36,857 nt of DNA from an uncultured Allobaculum sp. (GCA_910577085.1 CAJTLE010000011.1:1-36857), one strand, 5' to 3'. Positions 7,337 through 15,773 are shown, counted from the first letter of the stretch. The notes: a model not told the origin generated them from the sequence alone. Numbers and translations are program-made.

Positions 7337-9247
7337 ATGGCGGAATATACACCCTTATTGCCGAAACAGAGGCCTGAATCTGATACAAATATCATTTCTG
7401 ACAGGAACGGGATTCAGGAAGAAAAACAGGAATTTGATCCTGGAAAAGATGATCAGAAGTGGCTCGCTCTTCTGAGTCGACTGGAAACTTTGCAGAAGCA
7501 GAAAGCCAGAGAAATGAAGGAAGATCCGGTTTATTCGGGTGAGATCTGGCTGCTTGAGCAGGTGATTGATCGACTGGGACTGGATGAATCTTTAATAAAG
7601 CTGCTGGAAGACAGAAATCCGTATGAAACCAATCCCAATCTGTTACTGGTGGCGCTATATCTGATCTGCTACGACCGCGAAGATCAGACACTGGCGGATT
7701 GGCTGGTTGAAAGATTTCAGGTCAGCCATCAACAGATCCGTGATCTTTTCGCCTTGCTGGAAGAAATCAGGGAAGAAGATCTGCTTGCCTACTCCAAAAA
7801 TTGGCTGCTGAGAGAGGGCCCATCGAACCTGGATGAACACAATATCATTTATGTCGTGGAAAGCGGCAGTCAGGAGCAGGGAGAAGTGGATCTTTCGGCT
7901 TCAACCATTGATGTGGCTTTAAAAGGAAGAAGACTGCCCAAAGAAACCAGACAAATTCAGCAGGAAAGATGGCTGGCGGCCATGGCCTACAATTCCAGTG
8001 ATCAGCTGCCGTTCTTTTTCAAACGCTATCCCCGCCATGAACAGAAAACACAAGCGTATTCTCGTGAACTGCCAACGCTTTTCAAAGACTGTAAGCAGGT
8101 CGGTCTGAACGATTTTATTCTGCTTTCACCCCGTGGGTATCACGATTTAAGTCATCTGGGGCCCTGGCTTGCTTTAAATCAGAAGCTGATTGCGCCAGTC
8201 AGTCCGTATTGGCAAAGACTGGAAGACAAGGTTGATCTTTCGGATTTTTTCAATCCAGAAGAAACCGGCCAGATTAAGGCGGGAAGCATGCTCATCCGTG
8301 AATATCCGGTGGATGCAAGCTTTTTGGAAGCCGTTGATGGGACAGAATTGCCGGAAGAATTGAAAACCATGAAGACAGATTCCTTACGGTTGATTGTGTA
8401 TCTGGATCCAACTGCCCAAAAGAAGCAGATCAATCATCTGCACCGGGAACTCTCCAGGCAAAAGCGGGAAGTCGAACAGTGGATGCAGGAAGATAAAATT
8501 TCCTGGCATGAACTGGCTCATCAGATGCAGAAGTATTCGCTGCTGGATTTCTCTTATGATCCGGATGTGTTGACCCTTGAATCTCTGGATCTGGAAGAAT
8601 CGAATGAAAAATCATCAGAACCTGCGGCTTCAAAGCCTGCGTCTTCTCATTCGGATTCTCGTTCCAGTAAACGGGGAAATGCAAATTGTGCAACTCCTCC
8701 TGTTAAACCTTGGTCCTGGCAGGTGAATACCGCAAAAATTAAGCGTTTAGAAAAGACTGCTGGCCTGCGGGCTCTGTTGGTCAATGATGTGGATCAGGAT
8801 CCAATGACACTTTTACAGACCTGGAAAGAATACTGGGATCTGCATGAGGCCTCACTTTCGATTCAGGATCGCCTGTATCGTCAGTTTTACCGCGATCCGG
8901 CGATGGATCAGATTGCGGCAGACGATCTGACCAGCTATTCCCCAAAAGGCATCTGGGAATGGCGCAACTATCCAGAGGCTGGAAATCTGTTATGCGTCCT
9001 GGTGGCCCGCCAGTTATATTGCAGCATGTATCAGGTATGGAAAAAGTACTTTGGGAAAGGCTATGAGACACCCAGAGAGATTCTGGATATTCTTTCCTCC
9101 ATCTCTTTTCTCTATACCGAAGATCCTGAACAGAAAGCTGTACTCAGTTCATTGACTGAAATGCAGAAAAACATTGTCCGCAAGTTTGGCTTCCAGCTTC
9201 CACCATCCGCAAATGCGTTGGCACGCAAGCGAAAACTCAAACCGTAA
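7337..9247 (+). CDS. IS1634/IS4-type transposase homologue, probably catalytically inactive
   Basis: 636 residues. The fold order follows IS1634/IS4-like transposases. The N-terminal part is helical (SGEIWLLEQVIDRLGLDESL, about 67-86). A region at about 170-290 has IIYVVES where the family has a YDxTT-like first-Asp motif, and FILLSPRGYHD (about 260-270) where a DRG-type second-Asp motif is expected. The C-terminal part has KTAGLRALLVNDV and TWKEYWDLHEAS in place of the Y-R-W-x-I-E signature. At least the first two catalytic acids are missing. The frame is intact, has AAAGGAGG at the start and a bidirectional terminator behind it, and no terminal inverted repeats are obvious. This suggests a domesticated or decaying protein. 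Residues 418-455 are a Ser/Ala/Lys-rich linker. Family assignment is by eye. Confidence 0.6.
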   Translation: MAEYTPLLPKQRPESDTNIISDRNGIQEEKQEFDPGKDDQKWLALLSRLETLQKQKAREMKEDPVYSGEIWLLEQVIDRLGLDESLIKLLEDRNPYETNPNLLLVALYLICYDREDQTLADWLVERFQVSHQQIRDLFALLEEIREEDLLAYSKNWLLREGPSNLDEHNIIYVVESGSQEQGEVDLSASTIDVALKGRRLPKETRQIQQERWLAAMAYNSSDQLPFFFKRYPRHEQKTQAYSRELPTLFKDCKQVGLNDFILLSPRGYHDLSHLGPWLALNQKLIAPVSPYWQRLEDKVDLSDFFNPEETGQIKAGSMLIREYPVDASFLEAVDGTELPEELKTMKTDSLRLIVYLDPTAQKKQINHLHRELSRQKREVEQWMQEDKISWHELAHQMQKYSLLDFSYDPDVLTLESLDLEESNEKSSEPAASKPASSHSDSRSSKRGNANCATPPVKPWSWQVNTAKIKRLEKTAGLRALLVNDVDQDPMTLLQTWKEYWDLHEASLSIQDRLYRQFYRDPAMDQIAADDLTSYSPKGIWEWRNYPEAGNLLCVLVARQLYCSMYQVWKKYFGKGYETPREILDILSSISFLYTEDPEQKAVLSSLTEMQKNIVRKFGFQLPPSANALARKRKLKP

Positions 9248-9266
9248 TCGGTTGTTGTGGGGTCCC

Positions 9267-9312
9267 GGCCATTCTACATCTGGCCATTCTATATTCTGGC
9301 CATTCTATATAA
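9267..9312. repeat. Three tandem ~15-16-bp repeats
   Basis: GGCCATTCTAyAT units begin at 9267, 9282 and 9298, directly after the transposase-like gene and before its terminator. The sequence GGACATTCTATATACTG near 36804 is similar. Confidence 0.6.
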
Positions 9313-9354
9313 GGATATGGGCCGCGCAAAAAGAGAGCAGAATCGCAACGGACG

Positions 9355-9392
9355 AAAAAATCCCGGATTCCTTGAAAGGGTCCGGGATTTTT
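9355..9392. terminator. Bidirectional terminator between convergent genes
   Basis: A-tract plus TCCCGGA...TCCGGGA stem with inner CCTT/AAGG pairing and T-tract. It sits between the transposase-like gene (+) and pgeF (-) and can serve both. Confidence 0.88.
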
Positions 9393-9429
9393 GATTGTGA
9401 TGTTCGGCTTAGGGTTTGCATGGATCTGA

Positions 9430-10323
9430 TCAGTTGTGGGGCTCGTTATTGTGACAGGAATCCGCACCCAGAACAGAAGCCCAATGGGCATCTGGCTGCT
9501 GGAGGAGGGAATCACTGGTCAGAAATAAGGAAGGTTTTTCTTCTTCGATCCAGATACAGGAGAAATGTTCTCCCGTTTTGTGGCCATCCCGACGATACGA
9601 GAAGCCATAAGGACTGGTCTTGGTATTGAGATTGGACAGGTGAATATTCTGTGGGGGAATGCCCTGGCTTTCGAGCATCCGGACATTGACCAGCTGATTG
9701 TCCAGAAAACTGCGATCTGCCTGGCCAGGATGAATGCAGCCCTCTAAGGACAAGCGATTCACCTGAGCCATTTCACAGACCTGGTCGATGACTTCAGGTC
9801 CGACTTCCAGTGAGTGGACCAGTAAAGAAGGTGAGAAATACACCTGCAGGGTTTCCGGATGAAACAGTTCGTCCTGTTTGAGAGCGTCCAGAAGGCGAAG
9901 CAAAATCGCCTGAGTGGTGCCTTTCCAGCCGGAATGAACGGCGGCGACCATTGGAATAGTTGGGTCTTCAAGCAGAATTCCCAGGCAGTCGGCTGTGAAC
10001 ACACCAATTAAAAGACCAGGATCGGTTGTATACAGGCCATCCGTTTCCAGAATGGAACTTTCGGCATCAAAGGCACCTTTCCCGGCGTCTGCTTTTGTTA
10101 CCCGGGCTACCGTGGCTGTGTGTTTTTGCCAGGGAAGGCACCATTTTTCTAACGGGAGAGTGTCCTTTTGAAGCCTGCGCCGGTTTTCCATGACATCCAA
10201 CGGATCCTGACAGACATGCAAAGCGAGGTTTCCACTTTCAGGGGCATCCGGCGTGCGCAATGTAAAGCATCCATGGATGATCTGATCAGAGAAAACAAGC
10301 CGATTCAGATGATGAACAGTCAT
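9430..10323 (-). CDS. pgeF: Multicopper-oxidase-like purine nucleoside phosphorylase (YfiH/YlmD/PgeF family)
   Basis: 297 residues from the ATG at 10323. The family has zinc-dependent purine nucleoside phosphorylase/adenosine deaminase activity and in E. coli YfiH helps peptidoglycan fidelity. The metal ligands are visible: H68 (WQKHT), C113 (FTADC) and H130 (AAVHSGWKGT). The family's C-terminal YGFSYRRDGHKTGEHFSC is present as well. The upstream ATG at 10377 would add 18 residues unlike the family, so I chose MTVHHLNRL. This start has no Shine-Dalgarno sequence and sits 6 bp after an extended -10 (TGGTATACT), suggesting a leaderless transcript. It is divergent from hrcA and not part of the usual ylm cell-division cluster. 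Confidence 0.9.
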   Translation of the reverse strand: MTVHHLNRLVFSDQIIHGCFTLRTPDAPESGNLALHVCQDPLDVMENRRRLQKDTLPLEKWCLPWQKHTATVARVTKADAGKGAFDAESSILETDGLYTTDPGLLIGVFTADCLGILLEDPTIPMVAAVHSGWKGTTQAILLRLLDALKQDELFHPETLQVYFSPSLLVHSLEVGPEVIDQVCEMAQVNRLSLEGCIHPGQADRSFLDNQLVNVRMLESQGIPPQNIHLSNLNTKTSPYGFSYRRDGHKTGEHFSCIWIEEEKPSLFLTSDSLLQQPDAHWASVLGADSCHNNEPHN

Positions 10324-10329
10324 GGATTC

Positions 10330-10338
10330 AGTATACCA
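10330..10338 (-). promoter_or_regulatory. Extended -10 for pgeF, possibly leaderless start
   Basis: On the minus strand TGGTATACT ends 6 bp before the chosen pgeF ATG, which would place transcription start on the A of the start codon. A TTGCTT with a 19-bp spacer could act as a weak -35. Confidence 0.4.
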
Positions 10339-10416
10339 ACAAGGCGATAGATGTAAGCAAATAAATATGAATTCCATATGTCGCCTGTCAAAATAGATTC
10401 AGGTAGCACTTAAGAC

Positions 10417-10444
10417 TTGCATCTGCCAGAAGTGGTGCTATCAT
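10417..10444 (+). promoter_or_regulatory. hrcA operon promoter
   Basis: TTGCAT (10417-10422), 16-bp spacer, extended -10 TGCTATCAT (10436-10444). The CIRCE operator begins 2 bp further on, so HrcA would cover the transcription start. Confidence 0.65.
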
Positions 10445-10446
10445 GA

Positions 10447-10473
10447 TTAGCAGTTGAATAGATAGAGTGCCAA
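10447..10473 (+). promoter_or_regulatory. CIRCE operator (HrcA box) of hrcA-grpE-dnaK
   Basis: Arms TTAGCAGTT and GAGTGCCAA separated by exactly 9 bp. Compared with consensus TTAGCACTC-N9-GAGTGCTAA the arms match 7/9 and 8/9. It lies between the promoter and the hrcA start, the classical place for autoregulation. Confidence 0.85.
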
Positions 10474-10488
10474 AAACGAGGTGGGAAC

Positions 10489-11547
10489 ATGGACCTGACA
10501 CAACGGCAGCAGGCAATTCTGAAGGCTGTAGTCGAAGAGTTTACCCGTACTGCCCAGCCAATTGGCTCCAAATCCCTGATTCCTTTTCTGGGAATCTCCA
10601 TCTCATCAGCTACAATCCGAAATGAGCTGGCTGTTCTGGAAAAAGTCGGTCTGCTGGAGAAAACCCATACGTCAAGCGGACGCGTTCCTTCTTTGAAGGG
10701 CTATCGCTATTACGTAGAAAATCTGATGGAACTTTCACTCGATGATTCCATTCAGCAGGGTCTTCGGCAGGTGTTTTCCAAGCGTCACTGTTCACTGGAA
10801 GATGTCATTGCCACGAGTTGTTCCATTCTTGCGGAAATGACCCATCTGACCAGTATGGTGATTGAACCGGAAAAGAGCCGGCAGACTCTGATCAGACTCT
10901 CTTTAATCCCTGTCAACCAGACTCAGGCAGTGGCAGTGGTCGTGACCAGTACAGGTCAGACCGAGCACAGGATGTTTAATTTCTCTTCTGATCTTTCGAC
11001 TGATGATCTCAAAGAATGCACGGACTTGTTGAATGACCAGCTCCACGGCATTCCAATTGATCAGCTTGTCGACAAACTGGAAGAGATCCGACCAACCCTG
11101 GCGGCCAATGTCTCCCGTCATGAAGTTCTTTTCGAGGCGTTTATTTCTGCATCGTTAGGTTTGGCCACCCACGAATCCAAAGTGTATGGCCGTGCCAATA
11201 TGCTTGCCCAGCCGGAATTTGCGAATGCGGCCAAGCTGCAGACGCTGATGAAGGTTCTCGAAAATGAATCCCTGTTCCATGAATGGACAGGAATGCCGGG
11301 CAATATCTGTACGCGCATCGACCAGCGAAACGAACTGATTCAGATCGGGGACTGTTCGGTGCTCAGCGCGAAATTTGACACCGGTCCGGGAGAGCAGGGC
11401 CAGCTGATGGTAGTCGGGCCAAGCCGTATGCCCTATGCCCAAGTGATTGCCCTGATGGATTATATGTCCGAACAGATCGAAAAGATGTTTGGGCCACGGC
11501 TAGAAGGAGTACAGGATGAGCAAAAATCAGACAAAGAAGAAACCTGA
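10489..11547 (+). CDS. hrcA: Heat-inducible transcription repressor HrcA
   Basis: 352 residues, normal family length. The N-terminal winged helix (about 1-80) shows LTQRQQAILKAVVEEFTRTAQPIGSK and ISSATIRNELAVLEKVGLLEKTHTSSGRVPS, both diagnostic. The GAF-like and dimerisation regions follow. HrcA represses class I heat-shock genes by binding CIRCE and needs GroEL for activity; an operator is present immediately upstream. Start: ATG at 10489 after CGAGGTGG. It is the first gene of hrcA-grpE-dnaK, and its last 32 bp overlap grpE, so the two are translationally coupled. groESL is not in the window. Confidence 0.97.
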   Translation: MDLTQRQQAILKAVVEEFTRTAQPIGSKSLIPFLGISISSATIRNELAVLEKVGLLEKTHTSSGRVPSLKGYRYYVENLMELSLDDSIQQGLRQVFSKRHCSLEDVIATSCSILAEMTHLTSMVIEPEKSRQTLIRLSLIPVNQTQAVAVVVTSTGQTEHRMFNFSSDLSTDDLKECTDLLNDQLHGIPIDQLVDKLEEIRPTLAANVSRHEVLFEAFISASLGLATHESKVYGRANMLAQPEFANAAKLQTLMKVLENESLFHEWTGMPGNICTRIDQRNELIQIGDCSVLSAKFDTGPGEQGQLMVVGPSRMPYAQVIALMDYMSEQIEKMFGPRLEGVQDEQKSDKEET

Positions 11548-12103
11548 TCCAAAAGCAGAAGCAAAAGAAGAAAAAGTGGCTGTTGAAGCTGCCCAACCTG
11601 TTGAATCTGAAATTGTGGAAGAGACAGACGCTGTTGATCCGATTGATGCCCTGAACCAGGAAATTGATTCACTGCAGGCGCAGCTGACACAGAGTAAAAC
11701 TGATCTGCTGCGTGCATATGCGGATACGGATAATACCCGCAAAAGACTGCAGCGCGAAGCTGAACAGGCTAAAAAATACCGTTTCCAGAGTGCAGCGTTA
11801 GAACTGTTGCCAATTCTGGATAACTTAAACCGGGCGCTTGCCGCCAAACCGGACAATCCAGAAGTTCAAAACTATGTCCGGGGATTTGAAATGATCCAGA
11901 CACAGCTCGTCAACGCATTAGCGAACGAGGGTGTTCAGGAAATAGATGCTTTAAACCAGCCTTTTGACGCCAACTTTATGCAGGCTCTGGCAACAGAGAA
12001 AAAAGAAGGCGTTGAGCCTGGCATCGTAACAGATGTCATGCAGAAGGGCTATAAGCTCAAAGACCGCATGCTGCGGCCAGCTCTTGTAAAAGTGAGCGAA
12101 TAA
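11516..12103 (+). CDS. grpE: Nucleotide exchange factor GrpE
   Basis: 195 residues. The first 55 are acidic, Lys/Glu-rich and probably disordered. The coiled coil follows, and the family signature runs through DTDNTRKRLQREAEQAKKY and LELLPILDNLNRAL. The C-terminal beta domain ends with the PGIVTDVMQKGYKLKDRMLRP motif. GrpE is the thermosensing nucleotide exchange factor for DnaK. Start: ATG at 11516 inside the end of hrcA, preceded by AAGGAGTACAGG. dnaK starts 16 bp downstream, so it is the second gene of the HrcA-controlled operon. Confidence 0.96.
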   Translation: MSKNQTKKKPDPKAEAKEEKVAVEAAQPVESEIVEETDAVDPIDALNQEIDSLQAQLTQSKTDLLRAYADTDNTRKRLQREAEQAKKYRFQSAALELLPILDNLNRALAAKPDNPEVQNYVRGFEMIQTQLVNALANEGVQEIDALNQPFDANFMQALATEKKEGVEPGIVTDVMQKGYKLKDRMLRPALVKVSE

Positions 12104-12119
12104 AGGAGGAGGGCTAACT

Positions 12120-13928
12120 ATGAGCAAGATTATTGGTATTGACCTTGGTACTACCAACAGCTGTGTTGCCGTTATGGAAGGTGGGGAACCAAAAGTAATT
12201 CCTAACCCTGAAGGCAACCGTACAACTCCATCTGTTGTTGCATTTAAAAATGACGAACGTATTATTGGTGATGCCGCAAAACGTCAGGCAATCACAAACC
12301 CAAATGTTATTGCATCCATTAAACGTAAAATGGGTACAAACGACAAAGTAAGTGTTGATGGAAAAGACTATACTCCACAGGAAATTTCCGCAATGATCCT
12401 TCAGTACATCAAAACTTATGCTGAAGAATACCTTGGCGAACCTGTTAAAGAAGCAGTTATCACTGTTCCAGCTTACTTCAACGATGCTCAGCGTCAGGCA
12501 ACAAAAGATGCCGGTACAATTGCTGGCTTAAATGTAGCTCGTATTATCAACGAACCAACAGCCGCAGCTCTGGCTTATGGTATTGATAAAACTGATAAAG
12601 AAATTAAAGTCCTCGTTTATGACCTTGGTGGTGGTACATTCGATGTTTCCATCCTGGATCTGAGTGATGGCACATTCGAAGTATTATCCACAAACGGTGA
12701 TACTCACCTCGGTGGTGATGACTTCGATAACGTAATCGCTGACTGGATCGTTGATCAGTTCAAGAAAGACAACGGCATCGATCTGAAAGCCGACAAGATG
12801 GCTATGCAGCGTATTAAAGAAGCCGCAGAAAAAGCTAAGAAAGATCTGTCCGCTACTATGCAGGCTCAGATTTCTCTGCCATTCATCTCCGCTGGCCCAG
12901 CTGGACCATTACACATTGAAACAACTCTGACTCGTGCTAAATTCAACGAAATGACTAAATACCTCGTTGAAAAGACGATCGTTCCTATTGAAAATGCATT
13001 AAAAGATGCTGATCTGACTGTTAATGATATCGATGAAGTTCTGCTCGTTGGTGGATCGACTCGTATCCCAGCTGTTCAGGAAGCAGTTAAGAAAGCAACT
13101 GGCAAAGAACCAAACAAATCCGTTAACCCAGATGAAGCCGTAGCCATCGGTGCTGCTATTCAGGGTGGTGTACTTGCTGGTGATGTTAAAGACGTTCTGC
13201 TGCTCGATGTTACTCCATTAACATTAGGTATCGAAACAATGGGCGGCGTTATGACACCACTGATCCCACGTAACACAACCATCCCTACTAAGAAATCTCA
13301 GATCTTCTCTACTGCTACTGATAACCAGCCAGCTGTAGACATCAAAGTTTTACAGGGTGAACGTCCAATGGCTGCCGACAACAAAGAACTGGGCAACTTC
13401 CAGTTAACTGGTATTGCTCCTGCACGTCGTGGTATGCCACAGATCGAAGTTACATTTGATATCGATGCCAACGGTATCGTTAACGTAACGGCTAAAGATA
13501 AAGCTTCTGGTAAAGAACAGAACATCGTCATTCAGAACTCCAATGGTCTGTCTGAAGATGAAATCGACCGCATGGTTAAAGAAGCTGAATCCAACAAAGC
13601 TGCTGACGATAAGAAGAAAGCAGAAGTTGAAACCCGCAACAAAGCTGATGCATTTGTCGCTCAGGTTGATGCAATGCTCGAAGACGATAAAGACAAGATT
13701 CCAGCAAAAGAAGCAGAAGAACTCAAAGCAAAACGCGATGAACTGCAGAAAGCACTGGATGAAAACGACATGGATAAAGTTGAATCCATCATGTCCGTTC
13801 TCGAAAAAGCAGCTCAGGCAGCAAGCCAGGCTATGTATCAGCAGGCAAACCAGCCAAATAACGAACAGCCAAAGAATGACAACAACAACGACGATGTTGT
13901 TGATGCCGAATTCACAGAAAAGAAGTAA
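12120..13928 (+). CDS. dnaK: Molecular chaperone DnaK (Hsp70)
   Basis: 602 residues. It begins with the ATPase phosphate-1 loop IGIDLGTTNSCVAVM, and has VYDLGGGTFDVSILDL and LLVGGSTRIPAVQE in the nucleotide-binding domain. The linker DVLLLDVTPLTLGIE (about 360-374), the peptide-binding beta domain and the helical lid follow. The tail DDVVDAEFTEKK resembles the standard Gram-positive ending. Codons are biased toward a highly expressed set compared with neighbours. Start: ATG at 12120 with AAAGGAGG. It works with DnaJ and GrpE in protein folding and is cotranscribed with hrcA-grpE under CIRCE control. No strong terminator follows directly; 296 bp separate it from dnaJ. Confidence 0.98.
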   Translation: MSKIIGIDLGTTNSCVAVMEGGEPKVIPNPEGNRTTPSVVAFKNDERIIGDAAKRQAITNPNVIASIKRKMGTNDKVSVDGKDYTPQEISAMILQYIKTYAEEYLGEPVKEAVITVPAYFNDAQRQATKDAGTIAGLNVARIINEPTAAALAYGIDKTDKEIKVLVYDLGGGTFDVSILDLSDGTFEVLSTNGDTHLGGDDFDNVIADWIVDQFKKDNGIDLKADKMAMQRIKEAAEKAKKDLSATMQAQISLPFISAGPAGPLHIETTLTRAKFNEMTKYLVEKTIVPIENALKDADLTVNDIDEVLLVGGSTRIPAVQEAVKKATGKEPNKSVNPDEAVAIGAAIQGGVLAGDVKDVLLLDVTPLTLGIETMGGVMTPLIPRNTTIPTKKSQIFSTATDNQPAVDIKVLQGERPMAADNKELGNFQLTGIAPARRGMPQIEVTFDIDANGIVNVTAKDKASGKEQNIVIQNSNGLSEDEIDRMVKEAESNKAADDKKKAEVETRNKADAFVAQVDAMLEDDKDKIPAKEAEELKAKRDELQKALDENDMDKVESIMSVLEKAAQAASQAMYQQANQPNNEQPKNDNNNDDVVDAEFTEKK

Positions 13929-14224
13929 ACTCTTTTCCAGGTTCCTCGTTTTAGTGCAACAAACACACCCTGCCGCTTTCCGAAAAGCAGTCTGTATGGA
14001 CTATTCCTGAGTGAATGTTGAGTCCATATAAACTGAACGCAGATGAATGCGCCTGTCTTTTCAGGATCAAAGCGAATTTCGGGCATAGAACGCGCGGATT
14101 TGCGGACTTTATGCTCTGCACTTCATACGGATTGAACCAATCTGTACTAAAATAACGGTACGAACCAAATCAAGCTACAGGGGCTTTTGCTTCTGTAGCT
14201 TTCTGCGTAAGAAGGGGGAATACG
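13929..14224. other. dnaK-dnaJ intergenic region with two stem-loops
   Basis: No gene. TATGGACT (13995-14002) / AGTCCATA (14021-14028) forms an 8-bp stem with an 18-nt loop and no T-run. AAGCTACAG (14172-14180) / CTGTAGCTT (14193-14201) forms a 9-bp stem just before the dnaJ ribosome site, followed by only a short T stretch. A -10-like TAAAAT is at 14148. No CIRCE was found, so dnaJ may be driven by read-through or its own promoter. Confidence 0.5.
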
Positions 14225-15355
14225 ATGCCGCAGCAGCAAAAAGACTTATACAAAATTCTTGGTGTTGACAAAACGGCTTCTGCAGAGGAAATCAAAAAGG
14301 CTTACCACAAATTAGCCCGCAAATACCATCCTGATATCAACAAGGATCCAGGTGCAGAAGAGAAGTTTAAAGATATTAACGGTGCCTATGAAATCTTAGG
14401 CAACGAAGAAAAAAGAGCGCAATACGACCGCTTTGGAACGGTTGATGGTCAGGGAGGATTTGACTTCAGTTCTTTCTACCAGCAGCAGTCCGGCTACGAT
14501 CCATTCTCGGAAATCTTCAACATGTTTACCGGTGGTGGATTTGGCACCTCCCAGCAAAGCCAGTCCTTTAGAAACCAGCCGATCCAGGGCCAGGACGTTT
14601 ACAAGCGCATGAATATTGACTTCATGGAAGCTGTCGACGGAACAACCCGCACAGTGACTGTGGATGTCGATGAGCCATGTGACCATTGCCATGGTACTGG
14701 TGCTGAACATCCAGATGATGTCCAGACCTGCTCCCGCTGTCATGGAACGGGCCGCGTAACTGAAGTGGTCAACACGCCATTTGGCCGTTTCCAGCAGACT
14801 GAAGTCTGCCCGGAATGCCGCGGTACTGGTCAGACGATCAAAGAAAAATGCCACGAATGCCGTGGAAAAGGCTATGAGCATGTCACGAAAAAACTCGATG
14901 TCAAAATTCCACAGGGCATTCAGAGCGGCCAGCAGATCCGTCTGGTTGGCAAAGGCGAACGCGGCCTGAACGGTGGTCCGAATGGCGATCTCTACATTGA
15001 AATCAACGTTGGTGAGCATCCAGTCTTCAAACGGACTGGCCAGGATATCCGGGTTCAGGTTCCAATTTCGGCTCTGGATGCAACTTTAGGAACTACCCTG
15101 AATGTTCCAACTGTCCATGGGGATGTTGAACTCGAAATTCCAGCGGGAACCCAGCCAGGCCAGCAGTTCCGTCTGAAAGGCAAAGGTGTTCCTTATGGCA
15201 TGGGTGCCGGCGATGAGTTTGTGGATATCAAAGTCGAAATCCCAAAACGCATCAGCGAAAAAGACCGTGATCTGTATGAACAGCTCCGCACTTCCGCTGA
15301 AGCCAAAGCCGACAGCCCATTTGAACGCTTCAAAAAATTCTTCTCCGGAAAATAG
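14225..15355 (+). CDS. dnaJ: Chaperone protein DnaJ (class A Hsp40)
   Basis: 376 residues. The J domain (about 7-70) has HPD at 35-37, and the Gly/Phe region covers about 71-107. The zinc domain (about 152-217) has four complete CxxCxGxG repeats: CDHCHGTG, CSRCHGTG, CPECRGTG and CHECRGKG. Two C-terminal substrate-binding beta domains follow. It stimulates DnaK ATPase and delivers unfolded clients. Start: ATG at 14225 after GAAGGGGG. It lies 296 bp after dnaK, further than in many Firmicutes, and has its own terminator at 15367, so it may be a separate unit. Confidence 0.97.
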   Translation: MPQQQKDLYKILGVDKTASAEEIKKAYHKLARKYHPDINKDPGAEEKFKDINGAYEILGNEEKRAQYDRFGTVDGQGGFDFSSFYQQQSGYDPFSEIFNMFTGGGFGTSQQSQSFRNQPIQGQDVYKRMNIDFMEAVDGTTRTVTVDVDEPCDHCHGTGAEHPDDVQTCSRCHGTGRVTEVVNTPFGRFQQTEVCPECRGTGQTIKEKCHECRGKGYEHVTKKLDVKIPQGIQSGQQIRLVGKGERGLNGGPNGDLYIEINVGEHPVFKRTGQDIRVQVPISALDATLGTTLNVPTVHGDVELEIPAGTQPGQQFRLKGKGVPYGMGAGDEFVDIKVEIPKRISEKDRDLYEQLRTSAEAKADSPFERFKKFFSGK

Positions 15356-15366
15356 ACCCGAACAAC

Positions 15367-15405
15367 AGCCCATTGGAACTGGACACAGAACCGATGGGCT
15401 TTTTG
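15367..15405 (+). terminator. Intrinsic terminator after dnaJ
   Basis: AGCCCATTGG (15367-15376) / CCGATGGGCT (15391-15400), a 10-bp stem with one G-T pair followed by TTTT. Confidence 0.85.
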
Positions 15406-15432
15406 TGCTGGAAAGACTGATGAGCTCTCCTT

Positions 15433-15459
15433 TCAGCACTGAAAACTGTTGAGTGCTGA
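15433..15459 (+). promoter_or_regulatory. Second CIRCE operator, upstream of the J-domain gene
   Basis: Arms TCAGCACTG and GAGTGCTGA are separated by exactly 9 bp and match CIRCE arms 7/9 and 8/9. They lie within a longer perfect 11-bp inverted repeat, CTTTCAGCACT/AGTGCTGAAAG (15430-15462). It is downstream of the dnaJ terminator and 314 bp before the next gene. No clear promoter was identified next to it, which leaves the transcription start open. Confidence 0.7.
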
Positions 15460-15773
15460 AAGTGGATTTTCGTCTTGAACAGGCTAAACTGAAGGTAACC
15501 ACAAACACGACTTTGGTCTTTCAAACCTCTGGATTGAGTCTGAATCCCCTTTGAATCAGCTCTGGACTGATCTGGGTCCACTCTTCAAAAACGCTCAAAG
15601 ACCCGCCTGGACCCATCACATGCCCGTCAGGCAGGGCAGGACCAAAAATCGCTTTAAAAGTGGTCATTTCAGCCACGGTTTTGGCCGAAATAATCAAAAA
15701 TATAAAAGGACACACATGTAAATCAGACGCTGTCCGATTGAAAAGCCGGCTGGCTTTTTGGAAAGGACTGAAT
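15460..15773 (+). other. Long leader region of the second J-domain gene, with terminator-like hairpin
   Basis: About 310 bp with no supported gene. A -10-like TATAAA lies at 15701 but lacks a well-spaced -35. At 15741-15758 AAAAGCC-GGCT-GGCTTTT forms a 7-bp stem with a 4-nt loop and ends in T residues, directly before the ribosome site AAAGGA. It could act as an attenuator or a translation-masking element. Minus-strand open frames here look accidental. Confidence 0.4.

Noticed and set aside
15660..15773. Upstream start for the second J-domain gene
   Set aside because: The J domain begins right after ATG 15774, which has a ribosome site; the extra 38 codons include the attenuator-like hairpin.
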